Positions 37,216 to 47,079 are shown, numbered from the stretch's first letter. The stretch: DNA of 64,000 nucleotides from CAISIP01 sp965278985 (GCA_965278985.1 OZ257131.1:6262001-6326000), one strand, 5' to 3'. Numbers and translations are program-made. The notes: generated by a model not told the origin, from the letters alone.

Positions 37216-38795
37216 GTGAGAGGTCGCACCGCAATCAGGTGCGAGGTAATTCCGTGTTCATCTGGCCATGGCCCCTTGCGGCACTCGCGTTGACCTGGGT
37301 GGCGCTGCTGGTGCTGTTCCGTGATACGGCCAGCGCTATGGTCACCATCTGGTGGCGTTCAGCAACCTTCAACCACTGCTTCCTGATCTTGCCCATCTCG
37401 GCCTGGCTGGTCTGGCGTCGGCACGCGACCTTGACCCACATCACGCCTTCATCGGTGCCGTGGCTGCTCGTGGGTGTCGCTGCGTTGGCGTTGCTGTGGC
37501 TGATGGGGGACATGGTGGCGGTGAACTCCGTGACCCAGATCGCATTTGTGGCGTTGCTGGTGCTATCCGTGCCCGCGATCATGGGTTTCCAATTGGCCAA
37601 GGCCATCACCTTTCCGTTGTTGTTCCTGTTCTTCGGTGTACCCCTTGGCGAGTTCTTGATGCCGCAGTTGATGGACTCCACCGCGGATTTCACAGTGTGG
37701 GCGCTGCGGCTCACAGGGGTGCCCGTGCTGCGCGAAGGCCTCCAGTTCGTGATTCCGACTGGTAGCTGGTCCGTGGTAGAGGCCTGTAGTGGCGTGCGCT
37801 ACCTGATCGCGTCTCTGACAGTTGGCACGCTGTTCGCCTACCTGAACTACCAGTCGACGTCCAGGCGCCTGTGGTTCGTGCTTGTTTCGATTTTGGTGCC
37901 GATCATCGCGAACTGGTTACGTGCCTACATGATCGTCATGCTGGGGCATGTGTCTGGCAATACATTGGCGGTTGGGGTGGACCACCTGATCTATGGATGG
38001 TTGTTTTTTGGTGTCGTGATACTTTTGATGTTCATGGTTGGATCCCGGTGGTCGGAAACGGAGCCCACTCTCAGCAATGCCCCCCAGGCGGACGGTTCGG
38101 CGGTTTCTCATGTAACTGGACGCCATGTTCTGATTGTTGCAGCCGCCTTCGTCGTATTGGCCGGGATTCCCGAGATCGCCAAATGGGGTTTGCGCCATAC
38201 CCAGGTGGCTGGTGACCCCAAATTGACGGCGCCAGACGGCTTGTCAACTGGGTGGCGGCGAGCTGGTTCGAATGCATGGGATTTTCGGCCCGCCTTCCAG
38301 AACACTTCCGCCGAAGTCAACGAGATATACCTGGGCGATGCGGGTGTGGTCGGTCTGTACCTGGGCTACTATCGCAATCAAGACTACGAGCGCAAATTAG
38401 TGAGCTCGGAAAATGTCCTTGTGACTAGTAAGGACCCTCAATGGGCCCGTAGTCGCGCTGGCACCTCCGTCGCCAATCTGGGACAGTCGATGAACTCGGT
38501 GCGAGTGCGGACCGCGGAACTGCGCAGTCTTGCCACGGGTTTTGGGCATGGCGGAACCCGGATCTTGGTATGGCAACTGTATTGGATCGACGGCATGCCC
38601 ACAGCCAACGATTACTTGGCAAAGATTTACGGAGCCTTGAAGCGGCTAACTGGGCACGGCGACGAATCCGCAGTGATCATTCTGTACACCGAGCAGCCGG
38701 CGGCAAACACTGCGGAAAACACGCTGTCGGAATTCTTGGCGGCGAACTATGCGAGCATCGACGGTTTGCTGCGGCGGGTTCGGAATAGCCCCTAG
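37212..38795 (+). CDS. xrtA: Exosortase A fused to EpsI domain (XrtA)
   Basis: A 527-residue polytopic membrane protein. About eight hydrophobic helices form the N-terminal exosortase domain with the catalytic triad Cys192 (VVEACSGVRY), Arg237 (NWLRAYMIV) and His258 (GVDHLIYGW). From about residue 300 one more membrane anchor is followed by a soluble EpsI/DUF3485 domain (AGDPKLTAPDGLSTGWR ... TRILVWQLYWIDG). The enzyme cleaves PEP-CTERM tails and probably passes the protein on to the cell surface; the gene at 25343 is a visible substrate. The start ATG overlaps the glycosyltransferase stop. Confidence 0.95.
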   Translation: MSERSHRNQVRGNSVFIWPWPLAALALTWVALLVLFRDTASAMVTIWWRSATFNHCFLILPISAWLVWRRHATLTHITPSSVPWLLVGVAALALLWLMGDMVAVNSVTQIAFVALLVLSVPAIMGFQLAKAITFPLLFLFFGVPLGEFLMPQLMDSTADFTVWALRLTGVPVLREGLQFVIPTGSWSVVEACSGVRYLIASLTVGTLFAYLNYQSTSRRLWFVLVSILVPIIANWLRAYMIVMLGHVSGNTLAVGVDHLIYGWLFFGVVILLMFMVGSRWSETEPTLSNAPQADGSAVSHVTGRHVLIVAAAFVVLAGIPEIAKWGLRHTQVAGDPKLTAPDGLSTGWRRAGSNAWDFRPAFQNTSAEVNEIYLGDAGVVGLYLGYYRNQDYERKLVSSENVLVTSKDPQWARSRAGTSVANLGQSMNSVRVRTAELRSLATGFGHGGTRILVWQLYWIDGMPTANDYLAKIYGALKRLTGHGDESAVIILYTEQPAANTAENTLSEFLAANYASIDGLLRRVRNSP

Positions 38796-38837
38796 GCAGT
38801 GGGTGCGGTCTGCCTAGAAACGTGTTTGGAGATTCGG

Positions 38838-40118
38838 ATGAATACGGTTGCAGTGATCGGATTGGGCTATGTGGGTCTGCCATTGGTGGTCGAATTCGGC
38901 AAGCACCTGCGCACGATCGGCTTCGATATCGCCATGCACAAGGTGGAGTCCTGCCAGCGAGGTGTTGACCCATCCCGCGAACTGAGCAGCGATGAGATTC
39001 GCGCATCCATTTATGCCGTCTACACCGCTGACCCTGCGATGCTAGCTGAAGCCGACATGATCATCGTGGCGGTCCCTACTCCCGTGGATGGAGCACACAT
39101 TCCGGATTTTCGCCCGCTGATCGGCTCCAGCACCAGTGTCGGTCGCCACATGAAGAAGGGCGTGACCGTCATCTACGAGTCCACTGTTTATCCGGGGGCG
39201 ACGGAAGAGGTCTGCATTCCCGTGCTAGAGCGCGAGTCTGGATTGCAGTGGAAGAAGGATTTCTTCGTGGGTTACTCTCCCGAGCGCATCAATCCAGGGG
39301 ATAAAGAGCACACACTGACCAAGATCCTCAAAATCGTTTCGGGCGATTCGCCGGAGACACTGGAGAAAATCGCGCAGCTGTACGAGCGCATCATCGTGCC
39401 AGGTGTCCATCGGGCTTCCAGCATCAAGGCGGCGGAAGCGGCCAAGGTGATCGAGAACACCCAGCGGGACCTTAACATCGCGCTAATGAACGAACTATCA
39501 ATCATCTTCGACAAGATGGGCATCGACACCACGGAGGTGTTGGAGGCTGCGGGTACCAAATGGAATTTCCTCAAGTTCCGGCCGGGGCTCGTAGGAGGGC
39601 ATTGCATCGGCGTGGATCCCTACTACCTGACACACAAGGCCGAGATGCTGGGCTACAACCCGCAGGTCATTCTGGCTGGGCGCCGCATCAACGATGGCAT
39701 GGGCAAGTTCATCGCCGAACAGACCATCAAGCACATGATCGCGGGCGGCAGCTATGTGAAGGGCGCGAAGGTCAACATCCTCGGTCTAACCTTCAAGGAA
39801 AACTGTGGCGATTTGCGCAACTCGAAAGTGATCGACATCATCCACGAACTCCGCACATACGGCGTCGAGGTCCACGTGACGGACCCGCAGGCTGAATCTG
39901 CGGAGGCGGTGCATGAATACGGCGTGCCCTTGGTTCCGTGGGATGCGCTGCCACGCGCTGATGCGATCGTCGCTGCTGTGGCCCACAAGGAGTTCACAAA
40001 ACTCTCGGTGGAGGATCTGGGCAATAAGCTGGTGAAGGGGGGGGCCTTCATTGATGTCAAGGCCGCATTCGATCCCGTGGCCATCCAGGCGGCAGGCTAC
40101 AAGCTGTGGCGCCTCTAG
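38838..40118 (+). CDS. tviB: UDP-N-acetylhexosamine 6-dehydrogenase (TviB/VipA-like)
   Basis: A 426-residue UDP-sugar dehydrogenase. The NAD loop is AVIGLGYVGLPLVVEF; the catalytic lysine/asparagine segment lies in AEAAKVIENTQRDLNIALMNEL, and the catalytic cysteine in GGHCIGVDPYYL. KFRPGLVGGHCIGVDPYY and GLTFKENCGDLRNSK are typical of the TviB/WbpA group, which makes UDP-GlcNAc uronic acid rather than UDP-glucuronate. ATG 38838 begins MNTVAVIGLGYVG; GGA at 38828-38830 may be its ribosome site. It supplies an amino uronic acid for the polysaccharide. A G8 run at 40037-40044 lies near the 3' end. Confidence 0.93.
   Translation: MNTVAVIGLGYVGLPLVVEFGKHLRTIGFDIAMHKVESCQRGVDPSRELSSDEIRASIYAVYTADPAMLAEADMIIVAVPTPVDGAHIPDFRPLIGSSTSVGRHMKKGVTVIYESTVYPGATEEVCIPVLERESGLQWKKDFFVGYSPERINPGDKEHTLTKILKIVSGDSPETLEKIAQLYERIIVPGVHRASSIKAAEAAKVIENTQRDLNIALMNELSIIFDKMGIDTTEVLEAAGTKWNFLKFRPGLVGGHCIGVDPYYLTHKAEMLGYNPQVILAGRRINDGMGKFIAEQTIKHMIAGGSYVKGAKVNILGLTFKENCGDLRNSKVIDIIHELRTYGVEVHVTDPQAESAEAVHEYGVPLVPWDALPRADAIVAAVAHKEFTKLSVEDLGNKLVKGGAFIDVKAAFDPVAIQAAGYKLWRL
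40037..40044 (+). repeat. G8 homopolymer near the end of the dehydrogenase gene
   Basis: Eight G across AAG-GGG-GGG-GCC (Lys-Gly-Gly-Ala), about 25 codons before the stop. A slip would change only the C-terminal tail. Confidence 0.55.
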
Positions 40119-40172
40119 TCCGCGCGGAGCCGACGCCCTGTTCATCCAGCATCGGCGTACGGATACCAGGCC

Positions 40173-41327
40173 GTGGCTGATGACCTGCGTCCACTCGTGG
40201 CGCATGTGATGTATCGATTCGACACGGGTGGTCTTGAGAATGGCGTTGTCAATCTGATCAACCACATGGATCCCGAGGCATATCGGCATGCGGTCATTGC
40301 ACTGACTGAAGTGACGGATTTCCGCCTTCGCATTCGACGCAACGATGTGGAGTTTGTGTCCTTGCACAAGACCCCAGGGCATGGCTTTTGGCAATATCCG
40401 CAGCTGTTCCGCGTATTCCGCCGGCTGAGGCCCAGCATCGTGCACAGTCGCAATCTGGCTGCGCTGGAAGCGCAGGTACCCGCCTGGGCAGCACGCGTAC
40501 CGGTGCGCATCCACGGCGAACATGGATGGGATGTGACGGATCGTGATGGCAGCAATATCACCTACCAGCGGCTGCGTCGGCTCTACCGCCCGTTTGTTAA
40601 CCACTACATGGCCTTGTCCCGGGAGTCAGCCACCTACCTGACGGATAAGGTCCGCGTGCCGGGCGAAGTTGTCACACAGGTCTACAACGGGGTCGACACT
40701 GTGCGATTCTGTCCTCCGGTGTCTGGGGCGCCATCTCAGATCGACGGATGCCCGTTCGATCCTTCACGCCAACTATTGATTGGTACTGTGGGGAGGATGC
40801 AGCCCGTCAAGGACCAAGTGCTGCTTGCCAAGGCATTTGTGTTGGCGCTGCAAAAAGCGCCTACGTACAAGGACCGGGTGCGGCTCGTGCTTGTTGGGGA
40901 TGGGCCGTTGCGTGCTCAGGCGCAGCGTATCCTCGACGATGCTGGGCTCTCTGCATTGGCGTGGCTGCCTGGGGAGCGGAGCGATATCCCGGATGTGCTG
41001 CGGGGGCTGCATCTTTTCGTGCTGCCATCGCTCGCTGAGGGCATCTCGAATACGATTCTGGAGGCGATGGCCTGTGGATTGCCGGTGCTGGCTACCGCTG
41101 TCGGAGGCAATCTCGACTTGGTGGACGTGGGGCGAACGGGCCATATTGTTCCCCCTGCAGACGCGGACGTAATGGCGCAGCACATCGTGGCATTCTGCGC
41201 TGAGCCGGCGCGTGGACAAGCCATGGGACTTGCGGGTAGGGCGCGCGTCGAATCCCGATTCAGCATGTCGGCGATGGTGGGGACATACCAAAGGCTCTAC
41301 GATCAGCAACTTCAGCCGTATCGTTAA
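40173..41327 (+). CDS. XrtA-system glycosyltransferase, TIGR03088-like (GT4)
   Basis: A 384-residue GT-B enzyme. The start LRPLVAHVMYRFDTGGLENGVVNLINHM matches the XrtA-associated TIGR03088 group. Acceptor-side VRIHGEHGWDVTDRDGSN, then TVGRMQPVKDQVLLAKAF, LVLVGDGPLRAQAQRIL, and the donor-binding LPSLAEGISNTILEAMACGLPV, with the two glutamates of the E-x7-E motif. It builds the repeat unit on the cytoplasmic side. GTG 40173 is used; no better ATG precedes the conserved part. The gap before the following gene holds a G9 run. Confidence 0.92.
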   Translation: MADDLRPLVAHVMYRFDTGGLENGVVNLINHMDPEAYRHAVIALTEVTDFRLRIRRNDVEFVSLHKTPGHGFWQYPQLFRVFRRLRPSIVHSRNLAALEAQVPAWAARVPVRIHGEHGWDVTDRDGSNITYQRLRRLYRPFVNHYMALSRESATYLTDKVRVPGEVVTQVYNGVDTVRFCPPVSGAPSQIDGCPFDPSRQLLIGTVGRMQPVKDQVLLAKAFVLALQKAPTYKDRVRLVLVGDGPLRAQAQRILDDAGLSALAWLPGERSDIPDVLRGLHLFVLPSLAEGISNTILEAMACGLPVLATAVGGNLDLVDVGRTGHIVPPADADVMAQHIVAFCAEPARGQAMGLAGRARVESRFSMSAMVGTYQRLYDQQLQPYR

Positions 41328-41408
41328 GACATGGGCGCCGCGAAAGCCTATTCGTTCGGTCTTGCGCGGTCGCTCCATTGGTGAACGCGAGGCTCCACCC
41401 ATGCAGGT

Positions 41409-41417
41409 GGGGGGGGG
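41409..41417 (+). repeat. G9 homopolymer before the amidotransferase gene
   Basis: Nine G in the 162-base gap between the glycosyltransferase stop (41327) and the amidotransferase start (41490). It lies about 75 bases before the start, where change in length could shift promoter spacing; no promoter boxes could be assigned with confidence. Confidence 0.6.
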
Positions 41418-41489
41418 CGACGGCGGCGCGTCAGTAAGATACCGTCCCCACGGACCATTCATTCAGCAACCTTGGAGTAACTCTGGTTC

Positions 41490-43385
41490 ATGTGCGGTAT
41501 CACTGGAATATTCAATACCCGCGGAGGAGGAGACATTGATCGCGCAGTGCTCCAGCGGATGAACGACTCGCAGCTGCACAGGGGCCCGGACGAGGGCAGC
41601 ATGCACACGGAGCCGGGCGTTGGCCTGGGTCACCGGAGGCTGTCCATTATCGACATCGCGACGGGCCAGCAGCCACTGTTTAACGCGGACGGCAGCGTGG
41701 TGATCGTTTTCAACGGCGAAATCTACAACTACCAAGCCTTGATGGCCGAACTCCAGGCCTTGGGGTATGTGTTTCACACCAAGAGCGACACGGAAGTTAT
41801 CGTCCACGCATGGGAGGCCTGGGGGGCCGATTGCGTAAAGCGTCTGCGCGGGATGTTCGCCTTTGCGATCTGGGACCGCAACCGGCAGGCCTTCTTCCTT
41901 GCCCGTGATCGACTGGGTGTGAAGCCCATGTACTATGCGCTGCTGGACGACGGCACGCTGCTATTCGGATCGGAACTCAAGTCCGTGCTGGCCCATGGCG
42001 GGCTGCGCAAGGAAATCGACCCGCTCGCGGTGGAGGAGTATTTCGCTTTGGGATATGTGGCGGAGCCACGCACGATCTTTCGCCAAGCGCGCAAGCTGCC
42101 ACCCGCTCACACCCTGCTGATCCAGCGCGGCAAACCGGTGGGCGAACCGGTGGAGTACTGGGATGTACGGTTCACTTTGGACAACCCTATCAGTCTGGCG
42201 GACGCACAGGAAGAACTTGTGCAGCGGCTGCAGGAATCCGTGCGCTTGCGCATGATCGCCGAAGTGCCCCTGGGCGCGTTTCTCTCCGGTGGTGTGGACA
42301 GCAGTGCCGTGGTCGCGGCCATGGCGGGCTTGTCCGCAGACCCTGTGAATACGTGTTCGATCGCTTTTGACGACCCCGCATTCAACGAGTCCGAATTCGC
42401 TCAGATGGTGGCGGGACGCTACAGGACTAACCATCGTGTGGAAACGGTACGCAGCGACGATTTCGATCTAGTCGACGAACTGGCGCATCTTTATGACGAG
42501 CCCTATGCCGACAGCTCGGCGATCCCTACCTACCGTGTATGCCAACTTGCACGCAAGCACGTGACCGTTGCGCTCTCGGGGGATGGTGGCGATGAGGCGA
42601 TGGGCGGTTATCGGCGCTACCGCCTGCACATGATGGAGGAGCGCATGCGCCGCAGCATGCCTTACGGGTTCCGGCGCTCCGTATTCGGCGCGTTGGCATC
42701 GGTCTATCCCAAGGCCGATTGGGCTCCCCGCATGTTCCGGGCCAAGACCACTTTCCAGGGCATCGCACGGAGTTCGGTGGAAGCCTATTTCCACAGCCTG
42801 TCCCATATCCGCCAGCCGCTGCGCGGCCAGCTGTTCAGCCCTGCGCTTCTGCAGGCGTTGGGCGGCTACCAGGCGCAGCAGGTCTTCGAACGCCATGCCC
42901 AGCGCGCCGATACCGATGACCCTCTCGCGCTGATCCAGTACATCGACATGCACACCTATCTGGTGGGAGACATCAACACCAAGGTAGACCGTGCGTCGAT
43001 GGCTCATTCGCTGGAGGTGCGTGAACCGTTGATGGACCATCCTCTTGTCGAATGGCTTGCTACGTTGCCTAGTGCTTACAAGTTGCAGGGTGCGGAAGGC
43101 AAGATGTTGTTCAAGCGCGCGATGGAACCCTATTTGCCGCGCGACGTTTTGTACAGGCCCAAGCAGGGATTCTCTGTCCCGCTTGCCCGATGGATGCGCG
43201 GACCGCTGCGCCAGCGTGTGCGGGAGGCCTTGCTGGGACCGCGGCTTGCGGACACGGGCTGGTTCAACATGCCCGTCATACTCACCTTGATCGAGCAGCA
43301 TGAGTCCGGCGCCCATGACCACAGTACGCCGCTCTGGGCGTTGTTGATGTACGAAGCCTTTCTGGCTAATGCCTACGGGGCATAG
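41490..43385 (+). CDS. XrtA-system amidotransferase (asparagine synthase family)
   Basis: A 631-residue class II glutamine amidotransferase. The start MCGITGIFN puts Cys2 in place as the glutaminase nucleophile; LHRGPDEG, GLGHRRLSIIDI and FNGEIYNYQ complete that domain (about residues 1-200). The synthetase domain has the ATP pyrophosphatase loop FLSGGVDSSAVVA and LSGDGGDEAMGGY. It matches the TIGR03108 group seen only in exosortase EPS loci. The likely product is an amide on a sugar acid or a protein; amidation of the uronic acid made by the upstream dehydrogenase is attractive but inferred (WbpS in Pseudomonas O-antigen loci is a precedent). Confidence 0.93.
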   Translation: MCGITGIFNTRGGGDIDRAVLQRMNDSQLHRGPDEGSMHTEPGVGLGHRRLSIIDIATGQQPLFNADGSVVIVFNGEIYNYQALMAELQALGYVFHTKSDTEVIVHAWEAWGADCVKRLRGMFAFAIWDRNRQAFFLARDRLGVKPMYYALLDDGTLLFGSELKSVLAHGGLRKEIDPLAVEEYFALGYVAEPRTIFRQARKLPPAHTLLIQRGKPVGEPVEYWDVRFTLDNPISLADAQEELVQRLQESVRLRMIAEVPLGAFLSGGVDSSAVVAAMAGLSADPVNTCSIAFDDPAFNESEFAQMVAGRYRTNHRVETVRSDDFDLVDELAHLYDEPYADSSAIPTYRVCQLARKHVTVALSGDGGDEAMGGYRRYRLHMMEERMRRSMPYGFRRSVFGALASVYPKADWAPRMFRAKTTFQGIARSSVEAYFHSLSHIRQPLRGQLFSPALLQALGGYQAQQVFERHAQRADTDDPLALIQYIDMHTYLVGDINTKVDRASMAHSLEVREPLMDHPLVEWLATLPSAYKLQGAEGKMLFKRAMEPYLPRDVLYRPKQGFSVPLARWMRGPLRQRVREALLGPRLADTGWFNMPVILTLIEQHESGAHDHSTPLWALLMYEAFLANAYGA

Positions 43386-43404
43386 TTTGGTTGCTCCTCC
43401 TCCC

Positions 43405-44565
43405 ATGCGCATCCTCTACCACCATCGCACGGCCTCGCAGGATGGCCAGGCGGTCCATATCGAGGAGTTGATACACGCGTTGCGTGAGCAGGGCCATGAG
43501 GTGCATGTGGTGGCGCCAGCGGCCTCGACGGCCATGGGTGACGAAGTGGGCTGGGTGAGCAAGCTGCGAGCGCGTTTGCCGAAAGCGGTGTACGAATTGC
43601 TAGAGCTCAGCTACTCGCTCGTGGCCTACCGCAAGCTTCGTGCTGCCATGGGCTACAGCGGATTCGTGCCCGATGTGCTCTACGAGCGCTACAACCTTTT
43701 CCTGCTGGCAGGGGTGTTGCTGCGTCGCCGCAGGCGGTTGCCACTTTTGTTGGAGGTCAATGCACCGCTGGCCCAGGAGCGGGGCGAGTTCGGCGGGCTG
43801 GGACTGCCGTGGCTGGCTCGATGGGCGGAGGGGGTTGCGTGGCGAAGTGCCGACTTCGTCTTGCCCGTGACACACGTGCTGGCGGAGCATGTCCGAGCGC
43901 GTGGAGTGCCCGCCGAAAGGATCGTGGTGCTGCCTAACGGGATCAACGAAGCGCATTTCGCGGAGGCTCCGGATGCGACCAGTGCGCGACATGCCTTGGG
44001 TTGGCCCGATGCTCTCGTGCTCGGTTTCACGGGCTTCGTGCGCGAGTGGCACGGTGTCGACCGGGTGGTGCGGTGGCTTGCCAGTGACCAGGCGCCGAAG
44101 CATGCCCGGCTGTTGATGGTGGGGGATGGGCCAGCGCGCGCCGGCATAGAAGCATTGGCGAGAAAGTTGTCGGTGGCGGACAGGGTACGGTTCACCGGCT
44201 TCGTACCACGCGCGCAGGTGCCTGCGCTGGTGGCTGCTTTCGATATCGCATTGCAGCCTGCGGTGGTCCCCTATGCCTCTCCGCTCAAACTTTTCGAGTA
44301 CTTGGCCCTGTCCAAAGCGGTAGTCGCACCGCGCCGGCCCAATATCGAAGAAGTACTGGTGCATGAACGGAACGCGTTACTGTTCGACGAGTCCGAGGCG
44401 GGCGCATTCGAAAGTGCGCTGTCGCGTTTGTGCGGGGATCCTGCACTGCGCATCCAAATTGGCGACGGTGCTGCGCAATCTATCCACGAGCAAGGCTTGA
44501 CATGGGCTCGCAATGCCGAGCGCGTGGTGGACCTTGGACGTCGCTGCATGGCGCAACGACGATGA
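43405..44565 (+). CDS. Glycosyltransferase (GT4), XrtA-associated
   Basis: A 386-residue GT-B enzyme. N-terminal ILYHHRTASQDGQAVHIEELIHAL, then DVLYERYNLFLLAG, LLLEVNAPLAQERGEF, VVLPNGINEAHFAEAP, GFTGFVREWHGVDRV, LLMVGDGPARAGIEALA, and the donor region SPLKLFEYLALSKAVVAP with its conserved Glu. ATG 43405 gives the natural start (MRILYHHRT); an in-frame ATG at 43369 would overlap the amidotransferase gene. The stop overlaps the next start (ATGA). Substrate unknown. Confidence 0.9.
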   Translation: MRILYHHRTASQDGQAVHIEELIHALREQGHEVHVVAPAASTAMGDEVGWVSKLRARLPKAVYELLELSYSLVAYRKLRAAMGYSGFVPDVLYERYNLFLLAGVLLRRRRRLPLLLEVNAPLAQERGEFGGLGLPWLARWAEGVAWRSADFVLPVTHVLAEHVRARGVPAERIVVLPNGINEAHFAEAPDATSARHALGWPDALVLGFTGFVREWHGVDRVVRWLASDQAPKHARLLMVGDGPARAGIEALARKLSVADRVRFTGFVPRAQVPALVAAFDIALQPAVVPYASPLKLFEYLALSKAVVAPRRPNIEEVLVHERNALLFDESEAGAFESALSRLCGDPALRIQIGDGAAQSIHEQGLTWARNAERVVDLGRRCMAQRR

Positions 44566-45776
44566 CGAAGCTGCGGATCTTGACTTTCTCCACGCTGTTT
44601 CCCAGCAGCGTGCGGCGTTCCCATGGCATTTTTGTAGAGACGCGATTGCGGGAACTCCTGGCAAGCGGCGCTGTGCAAGCCAAAGTGGTTGCGCCAGTGC
44701 CTTGGTTTCCCTCCACTCATGCGCGCTTCGGGGACCGCGCCCGCATGGCGAGCACTCCTCGGCGGGAGTTCCGCAACGGGATCGATGTACTGCACCCACG
44801 TTACCTGCTCGCACCCAAGGTAGGAATGACTTCCGCCCCTTTGGCGTTGGCGCTGGGTGCGTGGGGTGATCTGCGGCGCTTGCAGCAGGAGGGCTTCGAT
44901 TTCGATGTCATTGATGCCCACTATTACTATCCTGACGGTGTTGCCGCCGCCCTGCTGGCCCGGTGGTTGAACAAGCCGCTGACCATTACAGCGCGGGGGA
45001 CTGACCTGAACCTGATTCCGCAACATCTATTGCCGCGGCGCATGATGCAGTGGGCTGCGGCACAGGCGCAGGGCTCTATAGGTGTGTGCGCTGCATTGGT
45101 CGATGTCCTGCGAACCTGGGGTGTACGGGGGGATCGTTTGCATGTGATGCGCAATGGCGTCGATCTGCAGAGATTCCGGCCTCTGCCGCAACGGGAAGCA
45201 CGTGCAAGTTTGGGACTGCCGACGGACGGTCCTATCTTGCTGTCCGTCGGCCATCTCATCGAGCGCAAAGGGCATGATGTAGCCATCAACGCGCTGTCCG
45301 AACTTTCGAAGACTTATCCGATGGCGCAGCTCTTCGTTCTGGGTGAAGGAGACGAGCGCCCACGTCTGGGCAAGCTGGTGGAGCAGCTGGGATTGCAGAA
45401 TCGCGTGACTCTGGTCGGTGCCCGCGATCAGACAGAGTTGTGCGGCTGGTACAGCGCGGCGGACGCCTTGGTGTTGGCCTCCAGCCGGGAAGGCTGGGCC
45501 AATGTGTTACTGGAGTCCATGGCCTGCGGCACGCCCGTGGTCGCAACGCGAATCTGGGGTACACCCGAGGTGGTTGCAGACCCTGTCGCAGGCAGGTTGG
45601 TTGACACGCGCGATGGCGCTTCCTTTGCGCGGGAGATCGTGGCAATGCTTTCAAGTCCGACTGACCGCGCCGCTGTGCGTCGGTATGCCGAAGGCTTCAG
45701 TTGGAAAGCCACGACCGATGCACAGCTCGCACTCTTCGGTCGTATCGTGGGTGGTGGGGAGGTGACTCGTGCGTGA
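44562..45776 (+). CDS. Glycosyltransferase (GT4)
   Basis: A 404-residue GT-B enzyme. Begins TKLRILTFSTLFPSSVRRSHGIFVETRLREL; then DVIDAHYYYPDGVAAA, ITARGTDLNLIP, VMRNGVDLQRFRP, LSVGHLIERKGHDVAI and the donor loop LASSREGWANVLLESMACGTPVVATRIWGTPEV. ATG 44562 overlaps the previous stop by four bases, and the last eight bases overlap the ligase-like gene, so the three are tightly coupled. It adds one sugar of the repeat unit; specificity cannot be read. Confidence 0.92.
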   Translation: MTKLRILTFSTLFPSSVRRSHGIFVETRLRELLASGAVQAKVVAPVPWFPSTHARFGDRARMASTPRREFRNGIDVLHPRYLLAPKVGMTSAPLALALGAWGDLRRLQQEGFDFDVIDAHYYYPDGVAAALLARWLNKPLTITARGTDLNLIPQHLLPRRMMQWAAAQAQGSIGVCAALVDVLRTWGVRGDRLHVMRNGVDLQRFRPLPQREARASLGLPTDGPILLSVGHLIERKGHDVAINALSELSKTYPMAQLFVLGEGDERPRLGKLVEQLGLQNRVTLVGARDQTELCGWYSAADALVLASSREGWANVLLESMACGTPVVATRIWGTPEVVADPVAGRLVDTRDGASFAREIVAMLSSPTDRAAVRRYAEGFSWKATTDAQLALFGRIVGGGEVTRA

Positions 45777-47079
45777 CATTGTTTTCGGGCCCATCATCCT
45801 GGCCATCGTGTGTTATGCATTGCTGCATCCCTCTGTAGGCATTCTCGGTTGGACATGGATCAGCATCATGAATCCGCACGCCTACAGCTGGCGCCTCAAC
45901 AGCATGCCCATCGCAGCAGCCGTTGCGGGCACGACGTTTATTGGCTTGCTGATCACCAAGGATCGCCGGAATTTTTTTGTGTCCCGAGAAATAGTGGTTT
46001 TGATGCTGTTCATGCTGTGGATGTGCATCACCTTCCCGTTCTCCCTCTACCTTTCCGACAGCTATCCGATGTGGAACCGGGTGATGAAGATCGACCTGAT
46101 GGTATTGGTCGCCATTGTTGCGCTGTATTCCAAAAGGCACATCATTTCGCTGGCATGCGTTCTTGTGGGTTCATTGGGTTTCTACGGGGTGAAGGGGGGG
46201 CTTTTCACGCTGGCCACCGGAGGGAGCTACAGGGTCTGGGGCCCACCGGGAAGTTATATAGAAGGGAACAATGAATTGGCGCTGGCGCTCGTGATGATCA
46301 TCCCAATCATCCGGTTCCTGCATTTGATTTCCCACCAAAAATGGATCAAACGCGGCTTATTGGTGTCGATGGCGCTCTGTGCTGCTGCTGCATTGGGTAG
46401 CCAGTCCCGGGGGGCATTGCTGGCGATCGCGGCAATGGCTGCTTTACTGTGGTGGCGTGGTGACAAAAAGTTTTTGGGCGTCTTTGTCATTCTCGTTGCG
46501 GGCATTGGATTGCTGTCATTCATGCCGGACACCTGGTGGGACCGAATGGGCACCATCAACAAATATGAAGAGGATGGATCCGCCATGGGGCGCATCAATG
46601 CGTGGTGGATGGCGTGGAATCTGGCCAAGGACAGGCTCTTCGGTGGTGGCTTCATGATCTACAAGCCCGACGTATTCGCTTTGTATGCGCCCGACCCTCT
46701 GGACATTCACGCCGCCCACAGCATTTACTTCATGGTGCTGGGAGAGCATGGTTTCATCGGGCTATTCCTGTTCCTGCTGCTGTTCACGCTGGTGTGGATT
46801 TCCGCGGGCCGGTTGCGCAAGGAAGGGCGCAAGTTGCCGCAGACGATGTGGTTATCGCACCTGGGCGCGATGTGCCAGGTCAGTCTTGCAGGATATGCAG
46901 TGGGAGGTGCTTTCCTCAGCCTTTCGTACTACGACTTGCCCTACAACATCCTTGTCATGGTGGTGCTGGGGCGCCGCTGGTTGGAGCGCAAGGAATGGGT
47001 GGTTGAGGAGCAAGAGGCGGTGCGTCTCGCCGAGGAGAGGGCTGTCAAGCAGAAGAAAAAGAAGGGAGCGTTCACGTGA
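45769..47079 (+). CDS. O-antigen-ligase-like / O-glycosylation ligase, XrtA-associated
   Basis: A 436-residue polytopic membrane protein with about ten hydrophobic segments and the large periplasmic loop of Wzy/WaaL proteins (RDIVFGPIILAIV at the start; SRGALLAIAAM, GRINAWWMAWNLAKDRLFGGGF, HAAHSIYFMVLGEHGFIG near the end). This matches the TIGR03097 group named for exosortase A loci. It may polymerise the repeat unit or transfer glycan to protein. The lysine-rich C-terminal tail KQKKKKGAF is cytoplasmic. GTG 45769 is chosen; the end overlaps the next GTG (GTGA). A G7 run lies at 46194-46200. Confidence 0.9.
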   Translation: MRDIVFGPIILAIVCYALLHPSVGILGWTWISIMNPHAYSWRLNSMPIAAAVAGTTFIGLLITKDRRNFFVSREIVVLMLFMLWMCITFPFSLYLSDSYPMWNRVMKIDLMVLVAIVALYSKRHIISLACVLVGSLGFYGVKGGLFTLATGGSYRVWGPPGSYIEGNNELALALVMIIPIIRFLHLISHQKWIKRGLLVSMALCAAAALGSQSRGALLAIAAMAALLWWRGDKKFLGVFVILVAGIGLLSFMPDTWWDRMGTINKYEEDGSAMGRINAWWMAWNLAKDRLFGGGFMIYKPDVFALYAPDPLDIHAAHSIYFMVLGEHGFIGLFLFLLLFTLVWISAGRLRKEGRKLPQTMWLSHLGAMCQVSLAGYAVGGAFLSLSYYDLPYNILVMVVLGRRWLERKEWVVEEQEAVRLAEERAVKQKKKKGAFT

